A stretch of DNA of 64,000 nt. It comes from Oscillospiraceae bacterium (GTDB taxonomy: Bacteria; Bacillota; Clostridia; Oscillospirales; Oscillospiraceae). Position numbers and translations under genes: made by a program. Shown piece by piece: positions 48,401 through 56,590 of the stretch. Location of the stretch: the NCBI GenBank assembly GCA_021769865.1, contig JAETSB010000005.1, positions 68,219-132,218 on the forward strand, in the 5' to 3' direction. The notes under the pieces are model-generated. The model did not search any database, was not told the origin of the DNA, and saw only the letters and a program-made list of their open reading frames with translations. How positions within the stretch are numbered: position 1 is the first letter of the stretch; each line of letters starts with the position of its first letter.

Positions 48401-50216
48401 CGACGGCCTCCCGCTGGGGGAAGTCCGGCTCCAGCACCGGGAGAAGGCGGCGGGCAAGGCGCATGGCGGCGGCCTTCTGGGGGGCCTCGCCGGTCTCCAG
48501 CCACCAGGCGGCGTAGCGGGCCAGCGCCGCCGCGTCCCTGCCGTCGATCCGCTCCATGGGCAGGTTCAGCGCCGTGTTCAGCAGGGCGAAGGCCCCCTCC
48601 GGATCTTCGGCGGCGGGGTCCTGGTAGTGGCGGAAGAGGAGCTCGGAGAACCGGGGAAAGTCCCCGTCGGTGCAGCCGCCAAGCAGTGCGTCCGCCGCCG
48701 TCTTGGCCTGGTAGCGGATCATGCTGATCTGCCGGGGGGTGAGGCGGCGGTCCGGGTGGATGAGCTTTTCCAGGTACTCCGCCCACAGCTCGAAGGGGCG
48801 CTCCTCCTGGGGGCTGGGAGGCGCGCCCTGGGGCAGCTCCTTTTTGTAGCCGGAGAGGAACTTGGAGAGCATCCGACCCATCAGCCCCGCCGCCTGGCGG
48901 CGGATGTCCCCGTCGGGCTGGAGCAGCAGCTCGTAGAGAAATTCCAGGGCCTGCTCCTTCTGCTCCACGGTCCAGTAGGTGAAGTACTCCCGGAACACGG
49001 ACACATAGGCCCGGATGCGGCCGGGGTCCTTCTCCCCCCGGGCCGCCTCCAGGGTGGCGACGAACAGCCGCTCCCGGCTCAGCCGGTGCATCAGGCGGAT
49101 GTTGTGGTCCACCGCCGTCCGCCGCAGGCCCAGGACCACCTCGTCCTCGTTCATCAAAGAGGGGTCCTTCCGGGGCAGGGGCGGCCCCCCGGCGGTCTCC
49201 AGGGTCACATCCGCGCCGAAGCTCTGGAGGTAGCCCTCGAAGTCCCGGAGCTTCACATATACATACTCGTAGCGCCGCCGCTTGGCGGCGTCCACGTTGT
49301 CCAGCTTGGAGAGGATCACGTCAAAGGCGTCCGCCAGGGAGAAGAGCTTCGCCTCCTCCCCGCCGCCGGGGAGGCGCTCCTGTTTCACCCGGAAGTCGGC
49401 GTAGACCAGCACCAACGACTCGGAGGACAGGTTCTCCAGCTCCAGGTCCCAGACGGAGTGATTGGCCGCCACCCGGCCCAGGGCCCCCAGGCCCCGCCAG
49501 GAGAACCACTGGTCCGTGTAGTAGTAGTGGAGATAGGGCACCCGTTCCCCGGGCTTGCAGCCGAACTTGCCGATGTCGTGGCCCGCGGCGGCGGCGGAGA
49601 TGAGCCCCAGGTCGATCTTCCCACCCCCGGCCTTGAAGGCCCGGGAGACCATCATGGACACATGGTGGACTCCGGCAATGTGCTCGCAGGTGCGGAAGGG
49701 GGTGACCTCCCGGCCCAGGCGGAGGAGCTCGTAGACATACTCCTCCCGCCAGCGGCGGAGAAATAAGCGGTAGTCCTCCGCCACGGCGCTTCCCTTCAGC
49801 TCCTCCTCCGTGCAGAAGGCGAAGTCCAGCCAGAAGTCAAAGGGCAGGGACTCCCGCTCCGCGTCGAAGAGGGTCCGCAGGAATTGGAGGAAGCACAGAG
49901 CCCCGTCCCGCTGGACGGGAGTGTGGGCGGGGGCCGCCTGGGGAAAGAGGAGGGAGACCGCCGTCCGGTAGGCGCAGAGGGCCCAGCCCTCCCCCGGCTC
50001 CGGGGCGGCGGCGTCCAGGAGCGGATGGAAGGCCTCCAGCGCCCTTTCACAGGAGATCCGCTCCTCGATGGGCAGCAGGGGGGCCAGCAGGGCGGGCCAG
50101 TCCAGGCCGCCGAAGAGGGCTTCCGCCTCCTCCCGGGGGCGGGAGAGCTTTCGCAGGAACGCCTCTTCCCGGAAGGCGTCTGCCATCGCCGTATACAGGC
50201 TGCTTTGTTGTTCCAT
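45417..50216 (-). CDS. 1599-residue multidomain protein: HD, helical repeats, NadD-like nucleotidyltransferase, GNAT-like and PRTase-like regions
   Basis: An HD phosphohydrolase region lies at about 170-300 (H185, AAGHDIGKF with H213/D214, H253, D274). Residues about 380-890 are helical, HEAT-like. A nucleotidyltransferase follows at about 910-1100, with FFPGTFDPFSLSHKG and ISSTRIREN, the NadD/cytidylyltransferase signature. Residues about 1145-1255 resemble GNAT (ending LRRQGFV). The C-terminal about 250 have a PRPP-binding loop, VMLVDDLLHTGN (1410-1421). All catalytic-looking motifs are present, suggesting nucleotide or NAD-like chemistry, but the reaction is unknown. Start ATG 50216 with GGAGGAAC upstream. 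It leads a run of three closely packed genes. Confidence 0.82.
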   Translation of the reverse strand: MEQQSSLYTAMADAFREEAFLRKLSRPREEAEALFGGLDWPALLAPLLPIEERISCERALEAFHPLLDAAAPEPGEGWALCAYRTAVSLLFPQAAPAHTPVQRDGALCFLQFLRTLFDAERESLPFDFWLDFAFCTEEELKGSAVAEDYRLFLRRWREEYVYELLRLGREVTPFRTCEHIAGVHHVSMMVSRAFKAGGGKIDLGLISAAAAGHDIGKFGCKPGERVPYLHYYYTDQWFSWRGLGALGRVAANHSVWDLELENLSSESLVLVYADFRVKQERLPGGGEEAKLFSLADAFDVILSKLDNVDAAKRRRYEYVYVKLRDFEGYLQSFGADVTLETAGGPPLPRKDPSLMNEDEVVLGLRRTAVDHNIRLMHRLSRERLFVATLEAARGEKDPGRIRAYVSVFREYFTYWTVEQKEQALEFLYELLLQPDGDIRRQAAGLMGRMLSKFLSGYKKELPQGAPPSPQEERPFELWAEYLEKLIHPDRRLTPRQISMIRYQAKTAADALLGGCTDGDFPRFSELLFRHYQDPAAEDPEGAFALLNTALNLPMERIDGRDAAALARYAAWWLETGEAPQKAAAMRLARRLLPVLEPDFPQREAVVRAVETADCSSSTPLLYLQSRLMTLLGLDASGRRELLDQGDAAGGVFLDNLKTATPWVLKAVGVEYLLDQARRGEPAAALHIATHFSNLMKVSENVVVRRLAGSALLDVAPLLTPPRRNEVAVELCEALETGQSEISQYIPPYLGQFLLWLTPRELDEILDELLRFLSSSSASVAAGALGTVGSLLEHYRVYAKRFHEPEEALERRRKRMAGLLLKGLASCMEPVRQEALRVLGEGLFASPFLSYADKTDLFTLIAKKLLFLIGEQPGGELTFFHTAAALSHIYRFAVKHRIESGPFRFEWRDKAAAFFPGTFDPFSLSHKGIVTAIRDLGMEVYLAVDEFSWSKKAQPSLIRRQIVSMSVADEFGVYLFPHDIPVNLATPDDLLRLRQVFAGRELYLVVGSDVVAGASSYRAPSSPGSVHSLNHIVFRRSSDAEGREIDADLSCITGRVVQLQLPTHLEDISSTRIRENIDLGRDVSNLVDPTVQDLIYRNSLYLREPQYKQLVRASLLDFARAAAPDPALWAELGEALGPLPPPDPRDSVFLLRSNGPRPRVLGFLTGRVVNSGELYNAFGSEELAHWVRTRTAGRIQLLTGLWAARAPGGNYDPGQLLLTEALTRAAEDDCGYAVWWGPSDPAGLDILRRQGFVPSRLETPKPLLLVDMRSPAVLVQNIPTTLKEPFASDRQVLSAMGAAHLRLQEAVCGLYPGTLVLSLNAEVIYHRLVRKLTEENGVPAEPQTPRVLGPKMCVPFGKILRGNAVPNTVTKTIHTDKVFAPDLHSFSIAPFPGYAPLESQIRTIHSFRRPVMLVDDLLHTGNRINALDPLFRREKLDIDRCVVGLLSGRGRDLMAARGRKVDSVYFVPDLRAWFVESTMYPFIGGDAVDKAAPSVPGLTPAVNLILPYAFPRFYSQCGREAVFRFSRTCIENSRDILLALERAYRERYARNLTLSRLSEAVILPLSPDKGAALRYDPNLSASICLESDLRQLDRMKELLK

Positions 50217-50320
50217 GGGTTCCTCCGTTCCGCCCGGAGAGGGCCGGTGGTGTTCATATCCACAGTATACCGCAGTTGGCCGCCGGGGGGAAGGGGAAAC
50301 GAGAAAAAACCGCCTTCTTC

Positions 50321-50349
50321 TTGCCGGGCTCCGCCGCGCGTGTTACAAT
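50321..50349 (+). promoter_or_regulatory. Promoter of the DHFR-like gene
   Basis: TTGCCG, 17 bp, TACAAT, divergent from the 1599-residue gene, whose own minus-strand TATACT lies near 50265. Confidence 0.55.
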
Positions 50350-50379
50350 CAGGCAATCATAATTCAGGAGGTTTTGAAG

Positions 50380-50889
50380 ATGAGCGTCTATTTTTACGGC
50401 TGCGTCACCCTGGACGGCTACCTGGCGGCGAAGGACCACAGCCTTCGCTGGCTCCACCAGACCGGGACGGCGGAGGAGACGGGCTATGAGAATTTTTACG
50501 CCCAAATGGACGTGACCCTCATGGGGCGGCGGACCTTCCGGGAGGTGGAGAAGCTGGGGAACCCGGCGGAGGTCTACCCCACGACGGAAAATTATGTCTT
50601 TACCCACCGGCCGCTGGACCGGGCGGGCTTCACCGCCGTCGGCGGAGACCCGGCGGCCTTTGTGGAGGGCCTGGGCCGGGAGAAACACATTTGGGTCGTC
50701 GGCGGGAACACGATTCTGACCCCGCTGCTGGACCGGGACCTGGTGGACCATCTGATCATCCAGGTGGCCCCGGTGCTGCTGGGGGAGGGAATCCCCCTCT
50801 TTACGCAGAGGGAGGCCCTCCGGCGGTTCCGGCTGGAGGCGGCGCGGCAATACGGTCCGTTCGCGGAGCTGGCTTATAGCAGGCTGTAG
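50380..50889 (+). CDS. Dihydrofolate reductase-like protein (RibD C-terminal domain family)
   Basis: 169 residues from ATG 50380 (CAGGAGG upstream). RibD_C fold: MSVYFYGCVTLDGYLAAKD, DVTLMGRRTFRE, IWVVGGNTILTPLL and a strand reading IIQVAPVLLGEGIPLF. Stand-alone members (YyaP/YwjB type) are NADPH-dependent reductases of unknown substrate. It is transcribed alone, divergently from the 1599-residue gene. Confidence 0.88.
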   Translation: MSVYFYGCVTLDGYLAAKDHSLRWLHQTGTAEETGYENFYAQMDVTLMGRRTFREVEKLGNPAEVYPTTENYVFTHRPLDRAGFTAVGGDPAAFVEGLGREKHIWVVGGNTILTPLLDRDLVDHLIIQVAPVLLGEGIPLFTQREALRRFRLEAARQYGPFAELAYSRL

Positions 50890-50912
50890 CTCGCCCGGCC
50901 CATGGAGAACAA

Positions 50913-50946
50913 AACACCGCGCCCCAGCCGGGGTGCGGCGTTTTTT
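50913..50946 (+). terminator. Terminator of the DHFR-like gene
   Basis: An imperfect 13-bp stem (AACACCGCGCCCC with GGGGTGCGGCGTT) and six T; it abuts the purO stop from the other strand. Confidence 0.7.
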
Positions 50947-50950
50947 GATG

Positions 50951-51655
50951 TCAGTACCGGTTCCGGATCACGTCCCGATGGCTCCCATCCTCCAGATCCA
51001 CGAACCGGACGAAGAGGGACACCTTGTTCTCGGGGTGCAGGGCCTCCCAGACCTGGTCCGCCAGGGCCTCCGGCGTCTTGGCGTCCAGGGACACCCGCTC
51101 CGGCTCTCCCTCGAAGGAGGGCAGGGGGGTTCCGTCTCCCATGTAGGTGTGGAGGAAGCGGCCCTCGCCGGGGAGAGGGGCGTCGTAGTGGTAGAAGTAC
51201 CGGCAGCAGCAGGAGGGGTCCCCCTCGGCGCTCTTCAAAATGGAGAGCTGGAAGCTGCCGTCGGGGCTCAGCAGTCCGGAGACGCGGGGGGTGTAATTGG
51301 GCGCGTCCGGCTCAAAGGTCCGGCTTTTCAGGGCCTCGGCAAAGGTGCGGCCCTCCAGGATGTAGTCCCGCACGGTGTCCGTCTGGTCCCCGTTGGTGAC
51401 GATGAGGCCCCGGCCAACCTTCCGCACGGGGTGATAGATGATGAGACTGGGGTCCGTCATCTTGGCGGGATCGTGGGCCTCCGTGCGGATGCCGTCCTCC
51501 GTGGGGACGAAGACCCGGTTCCGGGAGTTCTCGCTGCGGCCCATGATGAAGTACACGGCCACGGCCTGTTTCCCGTCCGCGCTCTTCCCCAGGACGATGC
51601 CCCGCCCGGGGTAGGGGTTGCCTTTCAGCAGGTCGAGAAGGTTCAGCTGTTCCAT
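50951..51655 (-). CDS. purO: IMP cyclohydrolase, PurO type
   Basis: 234 residues from ATG 51655 (GGAGGACGG upstream). PurO family: NPYPGRGIVLGKSADGKQAV, VYFIMGRSENSRNRVF and a C-terminal LFVRFVDLEDGSHRDV. It closes FAICAR to IMP, the last step of purine synthesis, using a fold unrelated to PurH. The enzyme is best known from archaea and also occurs in Clostridia. It ends the pyrimidine operon, 23 bp after a metallopeptidase gene, so purine and pyrimidine steps are co-transcribed. Confidence 0.88.
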   Translation of the reverse strand: MEQLNLLDLLKGNPYPGRGIVLGKSADGKQAVAVYFIMGRSENSRNRVFVPTEDGIRTEAHDPAKMTDPSLIIYHPVRKVGRGLIVTNGDQTDTVRDYILEGRTFAEALKSRTFEPDAPNYTPRVSGLLSPDGSFQLSILKSAEGDPSCCCRYFYHYDAPLPGEGRFLHTYMGDGTPLPSFEGEPERVSLDAKTPEALADQVWEALHPENKVSLFVRFVDLEDGSHRDVIRNRY

Positions 51656-51678
51656 ATCCGTCCTCCGCAGTAAAATAT

Positions 51679-52200
51679 TCAGCTCATGGTGAGCAGTTTT
51701 TTCCGCTCCCGCCAGTCGGGGAGATATTGTTCCAACAGGGCGTAGAATCGGGGCCCGTGGTTCTTCTCGCGGATGTGGCAGAGCTCGTGGACCACCACCA
51801 GTTCTACGGCCTCCTCCGGGCAGTTCATGAGGAAGCAGGAGAAGCAGAGGCTGTTCTTGGCCGAGCAGCTGCCGTAGCGCTTCCGGGCCGTGGTGACCTT
51901 GAAGCCTGTGGGGGCCACGCCCATTGTTTTGCTCCACCATGCGATTTTTTCCGGCAGCTCCGCCCGGGCCCGGGCCTTTAACATCTCGATCTCCGCCGCC
52001 GTGGGGGCGGGCGGGCGCCGGGCGGCCCGTTCCCGCTGGATCGCCACGTGCTTTTCGATCCAGGCGGCGTGAGCGCCGACGAAGGCGTCGATCCGCGCCT
52101 GGGAACAGCGCAGGGGGGCCCGCACCAGCAGCCGCCCGTCGGCGGTAACCTCCAGGGCCAGGGTCCTCCGGCGGGAGCGGATGAGCTCGTAAGGTTCCAT
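51679..52200 (-). CDS. YgjP/SprT-like zinc metallopeptidase (DUF45)
   Basis: 173 residues. The zinc motif VVHELCHIREKNHGPRFY (HExxH plus a downstream His) and a basic N-terminus (YELIRSRRRTLALEV) are those of YgjP-like M48 peptidases. The target is unknown in the family. It starts two bases after the pyrI stop, inside the pyr operon, though nothing links it to nucleotide metabolism. Confidence 0.9.
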   Translation of the reverse strand: MEPYELIRSRRRTLALEVTADGRLLVRAPLRCSQARIDAFVGAHAAWIEKHVAIQRERAARRPPAPTAAEIEMLKARARAELPEKIAWWSKTMGVAPTGFKVTTARKRYGSCSAKNSLCFSCFLMNCPEEAVELVVVHELCHIREKNHGPRFYALLEQYLPDWRERKKLLTMS

Positions 52201-52202
52201 CG

Positions 52203-52631
52203 TTAAAGGTTCTTTTTCCCCTTGGCGGTGTCGCAGTAGGCGCAGCGGTAGACGTGCTTCTCCGGGTCACTGAGGAGGAAGACCGCGTCCAGCTGGGGCT
52301 CCGCCACGGTGATGCACCGGGGGTTCTTGCAGCGGATGATGTTCACCAGCTTCTTCGGCGGCTCCAGGCGGCGCTTCTCCACCCGCTTGCCGTCCCGGAT
52401 GATGTTGACGGTGATCTTGTCGTCGATATAGCCCAGCACGTCCACGTCCACCTCCATGGGGGAGTCGATCTTGATGATGTCTTTTTTCCCCATGCGGCCG
52501 CTGCGTACGTTTTTGATGATGGCCACGGAGCAGTCCAGCCGGTCCAGGTGGAGGTACTTGTAAATGTCCATGCTCTTGCCCGCCTGGATGTGATCCAGGA
52601 CGACGCCGTTTTGGATGCTGTCGATGTTCAT
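52203..52631 (-). CDS. pyrI: Aspartate carbamoyltransferase regulatory subunit
   Basis: 142 residues. N-terminal allosteric domain (NGVVLDHIQAGKSMDIYKYL) and C-terminal zinc domain with CKNPRC and CAYC, the four zinc ligands. It binds nucleotide effectors and holds PyrB trimers together. It lies 17 bp downstream of pyrB. Presence of PyrI indicates feedback control at the enzyme level. Confidence 0.96.
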   Translation of the reverse strand: MNIDSIQNGVVLDHIQAGKSMDIYKYLHLDRLDCSVAIIKNVRSGRMGKKDIIKIDSPMEVDVDVLGYIDDKITVNIIRDGKRVEKRRLEPPKKLVNIIRCKNPRCITVAEPQLDAVFLLSDPEKHVYRCAYCDTAKGKKNL

Positions 52632-52648
52632 AGAGTCCTCCCCTTTCT

Positions 52649-53569
52649 TCAGACGCAGATGTCCAGCAGCTTCAGGATCAGCGCCATGCGGATGAACTTG
52701 CCGTTTTTCACCTGCTTCCAGTAGGCGGCCCGGGGGTCCCTGTCCACCGCCACGGAGATCTCGTTCACCCGGGGCAGGGGGTGGAGGATGGAGAGGTCCG
52801 GCTTGGCGTTTTCCAGCTTCTCCGGGGTGAGGATATAGCTGTCTTTCAGGCGGAGGTAGTCCTCCTCGTTGAAGAAGCGCTCCTTCTGGACCCGGGTCAT
52901 GTAGAGGATGTCCAGGTTCGGGATGACGCTTTCCAGGCTGTCGGTCTGCTGGTAGGGGATGCCCCGCTTTTTCAGGGCCTCCTCCTTCACGTACCGGGGG
53001 AGTTTCAACTCCGTGGGGGAGATGAGGACAAAGTTGATGTTCTCATACCGGCTGAGGGCGTTCACCAGGGAGTGGACCGTCCGGCCGAATTTCAGGTCTC
53101 CGCAGAAACCGATGGTGAAGCCGTCCAGCCGCCCCTTCTCCCGGTGGATGGTCAGCAGGTCCGTCAAAGTCTGGGTGGGGTGGTTGTGCCCGCCGTCCCC
53201 GGCGTTGATGATGGGGACCTCGCTGAACTGAGCGGCGGCGTAGGGCGCGCCCTCTTTCGGGTGGCGCATGGCGATGATGTCGGCGTAGCAGCTCACCGTG
53301 TGGACGGTGTCCCCCACGGTCTCCCCCTTGGCGGTGGAGCTGGAGGCGGCCTCGGAGAAGCCCAGGACGCCGCCCCCCAGGGCCAGCATGGCGGACTCGA
53401 AGGAGAGGCGGGTCCGGGTGGAGGGCTCGAAGAAGAGGGTGGCCAGCTGCTTGTGGGCGCAGGCGTCCTGGTACTTGGCGGGGTTTGCGAGGATGTCCTC
53501 CGCCGTGGCGATCAGCTCGCTGATCTCCTCCACGGTGAGGTCCGTGACGTCAATGATGTTTCTGGGCAT
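52649..53569 (-). CDS. pyrB: Aspartate carbamoyltransferase catalytic subunit
   Basis: 306 residues from ATG 53569 (AAAGGAGCG upstream; the frame is open further but without family similarity). Carbamoyl-phosphate site [15 protein letters not shown], then [20 protein letters not shown] and HPLPRVNEI. Catalyses carbamoyl phosphate plus aspartate to carbamoyl-aspartate. Confidence 0.97.
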   Translation of the reverse strand: MPRNIIDVTDLTVEEISELIATAEDILANPAKYQDACAHKQLATLFFEPSTRTRLSFESAMLALGGGVLGFSEAASSSTAKGETVGDTVHTVSCYADIIAMRHPKEGAPYAAAQFSEVPIINAGDGGHNHPTQTLTDLLTIHREKGRLDGFTIGFCGDLKFGRTVHSLVNALSRYENINFVLISPTELKLPRYVKEEALKKRGIPYQQTDSLESVIPNLDILYMTRVQKERFFNEEDYLRLKDSYILTPEKLENAKPDLSILHPLPRVNEISVAVDRDPRAAYWKQVKNGKFIRMALILKLLDICV

Positions 53570-53592
53570 AGGCGCTCCTTTCTTTGGTCCGG

Positions 53593-54228
53593 TCAATCTC
53601 TCCAGCTTTCGTCCGACGGGTTCGCCCGGAACGCTTTCAGGCGCTGGATGTCCTCCGGTTTGATCTTCCCCTCCGCCGCGGCGATGTCGCACACCGCGTC
53701 GAAGTTGGAGAGGCTGTAATTTGTCACGTTGGCCGCCGCCAGCCGGTCCAGGCCCTTTTGCAGGCCGTAGGTGAAGATGGACACCACGCCCAGCACCTCC
53801 GCCCCGGCCTCCCGCAGGGCTTCCACCACGTCGATACAGCTTCCGGCGGTGGAGATCAGGTCTTCGACAACGACGACCCGCTGTCCGGGCTCCAGCTTCC
53901 CCTCGATGCGGTTCTGCCGCCCGTGGTCCTTGCCGCTGGAGCGGACGTAGCCCATGGGCAGGCCCATGAGGTGGCCCGCGATGGCGGCGTGGGCGATGCC
54001 GGCGGTGGAGGTGCCCATGAGGACCTCCACATTGGGATAGTGCTTGCAGATCAGGTCCACCAGGCCCTCCTCCACGTGGGTCCGGACCTCCGGCGCCGTG
54101 AGGGTCAGGCGGTTGTCGCAGTAGATGGGGCTCTTGATGCCGCTGGCCCAGGTGAAGGGCTCGTCCGGGCGGAGGAACACCGCGCCGATGGAGAGCAGGT
54201 CGTGGGCAATGGTCTGTTCACGGGTCAT
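53593..54228 (-). CDS. pyrE: Orotate phosphoribosyltransferase
   Basis: 211 residues. PRPP loop [20 protein letters not shown] and the flexible-loop signature [17 protein letters not shown] are complete. Converts orotate and PRPP to OMP. Start ATG with AAAGGAGTAC upstream, 16 bp after pyrF. Confidence 0.96.
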   Translation of the reverse strand: MTREQTIAHDLLSIGAVFLRPDEPFTWASGIKSPIYCDNRLTLTAPEVRTHVEEGLVDLICKHYPNVEVLMGTSTAGIAHAAIAGHLMGLPMGYVRSSGKDHGRQNRIEGKLEPGQRVVVVEDLISTAGSCIDVVEALREAGAEVLGVVSIFTYGLQKGLDRLAAANVTNYSLSNFDAVCDIAAAEGKIKPEDIQRLKAFRANPSDESWRD

Positions 54229-54244
54229 GAGGAGTACTCCTTTC

Positions 54245-54949
54245 TCATCCTAAAAATTCACTTACCGCCCGGCGGTACGCCTCCACCGGGTCCGGGTCCT
54301 TCGTGATGGGACGGCCCATGACAATGTAGTCACAGCCGTTTTTCGCCGCCTGTTCTGGGGTCATCACCCGCTTCTGGTCCCCCGCGTCCCCGCCGGCGAA
54401 GCGCACGCCGGGGGTGACGGTGCAGAAGCCCGCCCCGCAGCGCTCCTTGACCAGGGCGGCTTCCAGAGGGGAGCAGACCACGCCGTCCAGGCCGCTGGCG
54501 GCGGCGTTTCGGGCGTAGGAGAGGACCGTCTCCGCCATAGGGGTGTCAATCAGCAGCTCGTTTTTCAGGGCCTCCGCGTCGGTGGAGGTGAGCTGGGTGA
54601 CGGCGATGAGCAGGGGCCGCGTTCCGTCGGGCCGGGTCAGGCCCTCCAGGGCCGCCCTCATCATGGCGGAGGTCCCGGCGGCGTGGAGGTTTACCATGTC
54701 CACGTCCAGGCCGGAGAGGACCGCCATGGCCCGCTTCACCGTGTTGGGAATGTCGTGGAGCTTCAGGTCCAGAAAAATCCTGTGTCCCCGGGCCTTGATC
54801 TCCCGGACGACGGACGGGCCCTCGGCGTAGTAAAGCTCCATGCCGATTTTCACAAAGGGTTTTTCCTCCCCGGCGGGAAACCGGTCCAGAAACCGCAGGG
54901 TCTCCTCCCGGGTGGGAAAGTCCAGGGCGATGATGACGTCCTTAGCCAT
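54245..54949 (-). CDS. pyrF: Orotidine 5'-phosphate decarboxylase
   Basis: 234 residues. The catalytic block [16 protein letters not shown] (Asp-x-Lys-x2-Asp) and the phosphate-binding C-terminus ([20 protein letters not shown]) are present. Decarboxylates OMP to UMP. Overlaps pyrD by 8 bp. Confidence 0.96.
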   Translation of the reverse strand: MAKDVIIALDFPTREETLRFLDRFPAGEEKPFVKIGMELYYAEGPSVVREIKARGHRIFLDLKLHDIPNTVKRAMAVLSGLDVDMVNLHAAGTSAMMRAALEGLTRPDGTRPLLIAVTQLTSTDAEALKNELLIDTPMAETVLSYARNAAASGLDGVVCSPLEAALVKERCGAGFCTVTPGVRFAGGDAGDQKRVMTPEQAAKNGCDYIVMGRPITKDPDPVEAYRRAVSEFLG

Positions 54950-55859
54950 GGTGCGCTCCTCCTGTCAAATCAGAAATATGTTCCACGCCCAGCCGCTCAC
55001 AGAGGTTGGGCAGGTCCTCGATGATGGTTTTGCAGGCCCAGGGGTCCCGCAGGTTCGCCGCCCCCACCTCCACGGCGGAGGCCCCCGCCAGCATCATTTC
55101 GGCGGCGGTCTCGGCGCTGTCCACGCCGCCGCAGCCGATGATGGGCAGCTTCACGGCCTCGTACACGTCCCATACCATCCGCAATGCCACCGGGAAGACG
55201 GCGGGGCCGGAGAGGCCCCCGGTGCGGTTGGCGAGAAGGGGCCGCTTCGTGTTCAGGTCGATGCGCATGCCCAGCAGGGTGTTGATGAGGCACAGGCCGT
55301 CGGCCCCTTCCGCTTCACAGGCTCGGGCGATCTCCGCGATGTCCGTCACGTTGGGGCCGAGCTTCAGGAAGACGGGCTTTTTGGTCGCCGTCCGGACGGC
55401 CCGGGTGACGGCGGCGGCGCTGTGGGGGTCCGAGCCGAAGTTCTTCCCCCCGGCGTGAACGTTGGGGCAAGAGATGTTAACCTCCAGGATTTTGACCTGC
55501 TCCGCGTCTTCCAGCATCCTGCAGTTCTCCGCGTACTCCTCCAGGGAGAAGCCGCAGACGTTGGCGATGACCGGGCCGTGGAAGATCTTCGCGATGTTGG
55601 GGAGCTCCTCCCGGAGGACCGCCTCCATGCCGGGGTTCTGGAGGCCCACGGCGTTCAGCATCCCGGCGGCGGACTCAGCGATGCGGGGCTGGGGATTGCC
55701 GGGGCGGGGGGCCCGGGTGGTGCCCTTCCAGGAAAAGGAGCCCAGGATGTCCAGGTCGTACAATTCCGCGAATTCCCGGCCATAGCCGAAGGTCCCGGAG
55801 GCAGGGACAATGGGGTTTTTCAAGGTCACGCCCGCCAGCGTGACGGACAGGTCTACCAT
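54942..55859 (-). CDS. pyrD: Dihydroorotate dehydrogenase, catalytic subunit (class 1B)
   Basis: 305 residues from ATG 55859 (AAAGGAGGAC upstream; an in-frame upstream start at 55898 lies inside pyrK). FMN-barrel enzyme with [33 protein letters not shown] and [20 protein letters not shown]. The cysteine in SCPN is the catalytic base of class 1 enzymes. Works with PyrK, so NAD is the electron acceptor. Confidence 0.96.
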   Translation of the reverse strand: MVDLSVTLAGVTLKNPIVPASGTFGYGREFAELYDLDILGSFSWKGTTRAPRPGNPQPRIAESAAGMLNAVGLQNPGMEAVLREELPNIAKIFHGPVIANVCGFSLEEYAENCRMLEDAEQVKILEVNISCPNVHAGGKNFGSDPHSAAAVTRAVRTATKKPVFLKLGPNVTDIAEIARACEAEGADGLCLINTLLGMRIDLNTKRPLLANRTGGLSGPAVFPVALRMVWDVYEAVKLPIIGCGGVDSAETAAEMMLAGASAVEVGAANLRDPWACKTIIEDLPNLCERLGVEHISDLTGGAHHG

Positions 55860-56590
55860 ACGATGTCCTCCTTTTGGAACACGGGCCCGTCCTTGCACAC
55901 CCGGCGGGGGCCCTGTTTCGTCTGGATGGTGCAGCCCACGCAGGCCCCGAAGCCGCAGGCCATCCGGGCCTCGAAGCTGAACTGCCCCCCGGAGAGCTGT
56001 GGCAGGGCGTGGACGGCTTTCAGCATGGGCGTGGGGCCGCAGGCCAGGACATACTGCCCTTCCGGCAGGGTTTTCAGCACGTCTGTGACAAAGCCTCTCG
56101 TCCCCAGGCTTCCGTCCTCCGTGGCAATATGGACCTCCAGGCCCAGGGCGGCGAACTCCTCCCGGTAAAATGCGTCCGCTTTCGAGCGGAAGCCCAGGAC
56201 GGCCCTGGGCCGCCGCCCCGCCGCGATCATGCGTTTCGCCAGGCCGTAGAGCGGCGCGATGCCGATGCCGCCGCCTGTCAGGACGGCGTTTTCCGGCACG
56301 GCGGAGAGATCGAAGCCGTTCCCCAGGCCCGACAGCGTGTCCAATTCCGTTCCGGCGGGGAGGCGGACCAGTTGCCTCGTGCCCGCTCCCGCCTCTTTTA
56401 CCAGGAGCAGGAGACGGCCCTCATCCCAGTCGCAGACGGAGATGGGACGGCGAAGGAACTTCCCCGGCAATTCGAGATTGACAAACTGCCCCGGGGCCGT
56501 GACGGCGGAGGTATCCCCGGCGAGGGTCAGCTCCCACACGTCCCCGGTCAACTGCCGGGCTTGTTCCAGAGTAAATGCGGATTTCGTCAT
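55853..56590 (-). CDS. pyrK: Dihydroorotate dehydrogenase electron-transfer subunit
   Basis: 245 residues. Ferredoxin-reductase fold with the FAD motif RPISVCD and a nucleotide-binding stretch NAVLTGGGIGIAPLYGLAKR. The C-terminal [2Fe-2S] site is CGFGACVGC plus a Cys eleven residues on (C-x4-C-x2-C-x11-C). Passes electrons from PyrD FMN to NAD. Overlaps pyrC by four and pyrD by seven bases. Confidence 0.96.
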   Translation of the reverse strand: MTKSAFTLEQARQLTGDVWELTLAGDTSAVTAPGQFVNLELPGKFLRRPISVCDWDEGRLLLLVKEAGAGTRQLVRLPAGTELDTLSGLGNGFDLSAVPENAVLTGGGIGIAPLYGLAKRMIAAGRRPRAVLGFRSKADAFYREEFAALGLEVHIATEDGSLGTRGFVTDVLKTLPEGQYVLACGPTPMLKAVHALPQLSGGQFSFEARMACGFGACVGCTIQTKQGPRRVCKDGPVFQKEDIVW

